Shown in pieces: positions 63,241 to 64,000 of a DNA stretch of 64,000 nucleotides. The notes beneath the pieces are model-generated. The model made no database searches, was not told the DNA's origin, and worked only from the letters and a program-made list of their open reading frames with translations. Source of the DNA: Alitta virens. Its lineage: Eukaryota > Annelida > Polychaeta > Phyllodocida > Nereididae. The position numbers and the translations under genes are program-made. Position 1 is the first letter of the stretch. Every line of letters begins with the position of its first letter. The DNA lies in assembly GCA_932294295.1 (NCBI GenBank), contig OW028580.1, positions 24,600,975 through 24,664,974 of the forward strand, read 5' to 3'.

Positions 63241-63260
63241 CTATCTATATATCTATCTAT
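63206..63260. repeat. ATCT microsatellite
   Basis: About 13 CTAT units with one break. Confidence 0.92.
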
Positions 63261-63287
63261 TGGCCATATCAGTTGACAGTGTAAAAC

Positions 63288-63417
63288 TTCCTTCCTTCCT
63301 TCCTTCCTTCCTTCCTTCCTTCCTTCCTTCCTTCCTTCCTTCCTTCCTTCCTTCCTTCCTTCCTTCCTTCCTTCCTTCCTTCCTTCCTTCCTTCCTTCCT
63401 TCCTTCCTTCCTTCCTT
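63288..63417. repeat. CTTC tetranucleotide array
   Basis: About 32 perfect TTCC units. Homopurine-homopyrimidine tract of 130 bp, able to form triplex DNA. Confidence 0.95.
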
Positions 63418-64000
63418 GCCCTTTTATGTCACCCTTATTCTTCTTTAAGTGATGGGTAAAAGGGCATTTTTTGTGGCACCCTAGTGGGGCTACTTGCTCT
63501 GTGTGATTCATGTGTGAGGTCTATTGCATCGCACGGGTTGATGCCCTTATGGTTTGAGGTCATCCGGGAGAAAAAAACTGGAAAAAAGAACAAGAAAGAT
63601 CCAGTATCCGCATGGAAATAAAGCCATGGTATGGAGTGCTGGGCACACACAGGTCAATGCAGATATGGGAGTCCCATATGCCCACTGTCCACTTCTGATG
63701 TCCAGTCATGTCCAGTGTTGTCCGGTGAAGCTGATATGTGGCTTGATGGGGCAGTTCCTTGGGAGTAGTTGTTAGTTTCATATTGTGCAGTTTTGGTGGA
63801 TTTTTGGTAGTTGGACGAAGTTTTGTACTCAATTGGTTTGTTGGCTGGTTCACATTGATGTATTTACTTCGTGTGAGTAACTTAATGAGATGATGGGAGA
63901 CTTTTGGAGTGTAGTTTGTTGTGTTTAGGCAGTTTCAGAAAGAAAATGTCCTTGGAAATTGCTCGTATTTTTTATTTTCATTTTTGGATCCAGCCATATG

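Larger units (their letters stand above)
56978..64000 (+). other. Downstream intron after the LRRCT exon
   Basis: Begins GTAAGT after exon D. The next expected exon would encode an Ig domain in phase 1; no such exon is seen up to the window end. It contains two element-B copies, SINE fragments, actg/agac/gata arrays (61740-61985) and a cttc array (63288-63419). 59270-60650 and 62000-63190 have no recognisable feature. Confidence 0.75.

Overview
This is a eukaryotic (animal) genomic window, AT-rich, with spliceosomal GT-AG introns, many microsatellites, tRNA-derived SINEs and short non-autonomous DNA transposons. No bacterial-type gene or operon is present. Large introns packed with small TIR elements and CpG decay in repeats suggest a marine invertebrate (deuterostome or lophotrochozoan). 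The species cannot be fixed from the sequence alone.

The only protein-coding gene I can support is an internal part of one plus-strand gene. Four exons with consensus splice sites and matching phases lie at 38013-38084, 47508-47579, 56433-56504 and 56817-56977. The first three are each exactly 72 nt, phase 2-2, and each encodes one 24-residue leucine-rich repeat. The fourth is 161 nt and encodes a C-terminal LRR cap (LRRCT). Repeat order, the LLLCDC...HWIVRW signature and four cap cysteines fit the ectodomain start of a group III adhesion GPCR (ADGRA2/ADGRA3, GPR124/GPR125 family), LRR2 to LRR4 plus cap. The signal peptide, N-terminal cap and LRR1 should lie upstream of base 1 (I did not find them in 1-38012). 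The Ig, hormone-receptor-like, GAIN/GPS and 7TM exons should lie beyond base 64000.

The rest is intron. Layout: 1-38012 is upstream intron with TIR elements, SINEs, a CATAC-type satellite and an unusual CpG-rich Tc1-like element at 24145-25341. 38085-47507 is intron with an inverted repeat pair and an actg array. 47580-56432 is intron with a 99-bp minisatellite, a 754-bp hAT-like element and a 40/48-bp minisatellite. 56505-56816 is a short intron filled by a foldback element. 56978-64000 is downstream intron.

The most interesting content is mobile DNA whose boundaries can be read directly: three hAT-like elements with perfect 8-bp target duplications, several TA-flanked elements, a roughly 320-bp MITE present eight times that carries a CCAAT/E2F-like core, and a widespread short palindromic family built on CCTCACCATTAAGACC. 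No transposase was recognised, so all look non-autonomous. I see no evidence for a novel multi-gene system.
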